From NCBI RefSeq assembly GCF_003007735.2, contig NZ_PXNQ02000001.1, positions 1 through 64,000 on the forward strand: 64,000 nt of DNA, in the 5' to 3' direction. Source of the DNA: Paracoccus methylarcula. GTDB lineage: Bacteria; Pseudomonadota; Alphaproteobacteria; Rhodobacterales; Rhodobacteraceae. Below are positions 63,317 through 64,000 of the stretch, piece after piece. Position 1 is the stretch's first letter. Every line of letters starts with the position of its first letter. Both the position numbers and the translations under genes were made by a program. A model generated the notes under the pieces. It worked only from the letters and a program-made list of their open reading frames with translations, made no database searches and was not told the DNA's origin.

Positions 63317-64000
63317 CAGATATCGGCCGCCGCAAAGACGCGCCCGCCCTGAACGGTTCCCCATACGGATATATCCTTCAGTGCCTCTGCGGGAACCTCT
63401 GTCGGATCATCTTCGAGTACCGCGAAATCCGCACGTTTGCCGACCTCGACCGAGCCGATCAGGTGATCCATCTTCATCGTGATCGCCGCGCCTAGCGTGA
63501 TTGCATGCAGGGCCTGCGCGACCTCTATCCGCTCTTTCTCGCCCTGCACCCGGCCCGAGGCCGTCAATCGGTTGACGGCAGCCCATGCGGTGAACAGGGG
63601 GCCAAGCGGCGTCACCGGGGCATCGGAATGGATTGTCATCGGCACATTCGCCTCCAATGCGCTTTTGCAGGCATTCATGCGCTCGGCGCGTTCCGGGCCG
63701 ACGGTCAGTGCATAATGTTCATCGCCCCAGTAAAAGTGATGGTTGGCGAACAGGTTCACGCACATCCCCAACCGGCCCATCTTGCGGAACTGGGCGGCGG
63801 AAGCCAGTTGGCAATGTTGCAGCGTGAAGCGGTGATCGAAATCCGGATGCTTCCGCAGCGCGGCCTCCAGCGTTTCGATGGCCAACTGGGTGGCCTGATC
63901 CCCGTTGGTATGGGTATGAACCTGTACCCCGGCGGCCAGAGCCCGTTCGTAGATTTCTGCCAGTTGATCGGGCGCGACATACCACAAGCCGTTCTCCGAG
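63316..64000 (-). CDS. YtcJ-like amidohydrolase, C-terminal part (partial)
   Basis: The frame enters from the right edge (SENGLWYVAPDQLAEIYERA) and ends at 63316, leaving about 227 residues. Metal-ligand and active-site motifs seen are VQVHTHTNGDQA, FTLQHCQLA and the aspartate in IHSDAPVTPLGPL. It is a second member of the family encoded at 56181-57838, but of a different subgroup (TPLGPLFTAW rather than SPISPLYAIH). The downstream CobW gene overlaps by one base. Confidence 0.87.
   Translation of the reverse strand, partial: SENGLWYVAPDQLAEIYERALAAGVQVHTHTNGDQATQLAIETLEAALRKHPDFDHRFTLQHCQLASAAQFRKMGRLGMCVNLFANHHFYWGDEHYALTVGPERAERMNACKSALEANVPMTIHSDAPVTPLGPLFTAWAAVNRLTASGRVQGEKERIEVAQALHAITLGAAITMKMDHLIGSVEVGKRADFAVLEDDPTEVPAEALKDISVWGTVQGGRVFAAADI

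Noticed and set aside
1..64000. CRISPR array, tRNA, rRNA or phage attachment site
   Set aside because: I saw no regularly spaced repeats, no cloverleaf-like sequence with a T-loop, and no integrase gene; only IS-type debris was found.

Overview
The window looks like a GC-rich alphaproteobacterial chromosome or large replicon, most likely Rhodobacterales and Paracoccus-like. This is inferred from the LipA tail at the left edge, the TAXI-type TRAP transporter, the many FCD-type GntR regulators and amine/betaine catabolic genes, and the IS66/IS3 debris. No rRNA, tRNA or CRISPR array was recognised.

Layout. 0-5.8 kb is an IS-scarred junction: the lipA 3' end, several IS66-type ends including a 122-bp repeat, a fragment of a sulfate-binding protein gene, a class D (OXA) beta-lactamase, a frameshifted LysR gene, a truncated IS66 transposase, and an Rrf2 regulator next to a truncated unknown ORF. 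5.9-21.1 kb is a cyclic-di-GMP and exopolysaccharide region: two diguanylate cyclases, one GGDEF-EAL protein, and a six-gene operon on the minus strand (UDP-glucuronate decarboxylase, UDP-glucose 4-epimerase, processive GT2 synthase, UDP-glucose dehydrogenase, DUF995 lipoprotein, GH26 hydrolase), then an AraC regulator. 21.6-25.3 kb holds a methyltransferase, an IS3 remnant that cuts off a DsbA-like gene, and a divergent NAD(P)-binding protein/HxlR pair. 25.5-30.1 kb is a TAXI-TRAP uptake system with an alpha/beta hydrolase and a GntR regulator.

30.2-40.0 kb is the most interesting part. A GntR regulator faces a forward operon: DUF1185 protein, alpha/beta hydrolase, flavin reductase, LLM flavin monooxygenase, aldehyde dehydrogenase, BCCT betaine transporter, then after a terminator a succinate-semialdehyde dehydrogenase and a carboxymuconolactone decarboxylase-like protein. 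The enzyme set matches, step for step, the trigonelline (N-methylnicotinate) ring-opening pathway known from Acinetobacter baylyi, and the transporter class fits a betaine substrate. This is an inference from gene content.

40.5-47.3 kb is a sugar module: a D-psicose/tagatose 3-epimerase-type isomerase and an RbsABC-type ABC importer, divergent from a LacI regulator across two palindromic operators. 47.8-64 kb is a second amine-type catabolic region: a trimethylamine-dehydrogenase-like flavoprotein with its LysR regulator, a spermidine/putrescine-type ABC importer, two YtcJ-like amidohydrolases, a PuuC-like aldehyde dehydrogenase, DUF1028, RidA, a flavin monooxygenase and a CobW-type metallochaperone.

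At least nine otherwise well-conserved genes carry a frame change, nearly always consistent with one missing base. This looks more like indel error in the assembly than wholesale gene decay, so the frameshifted genes should be treated as possibly intact.
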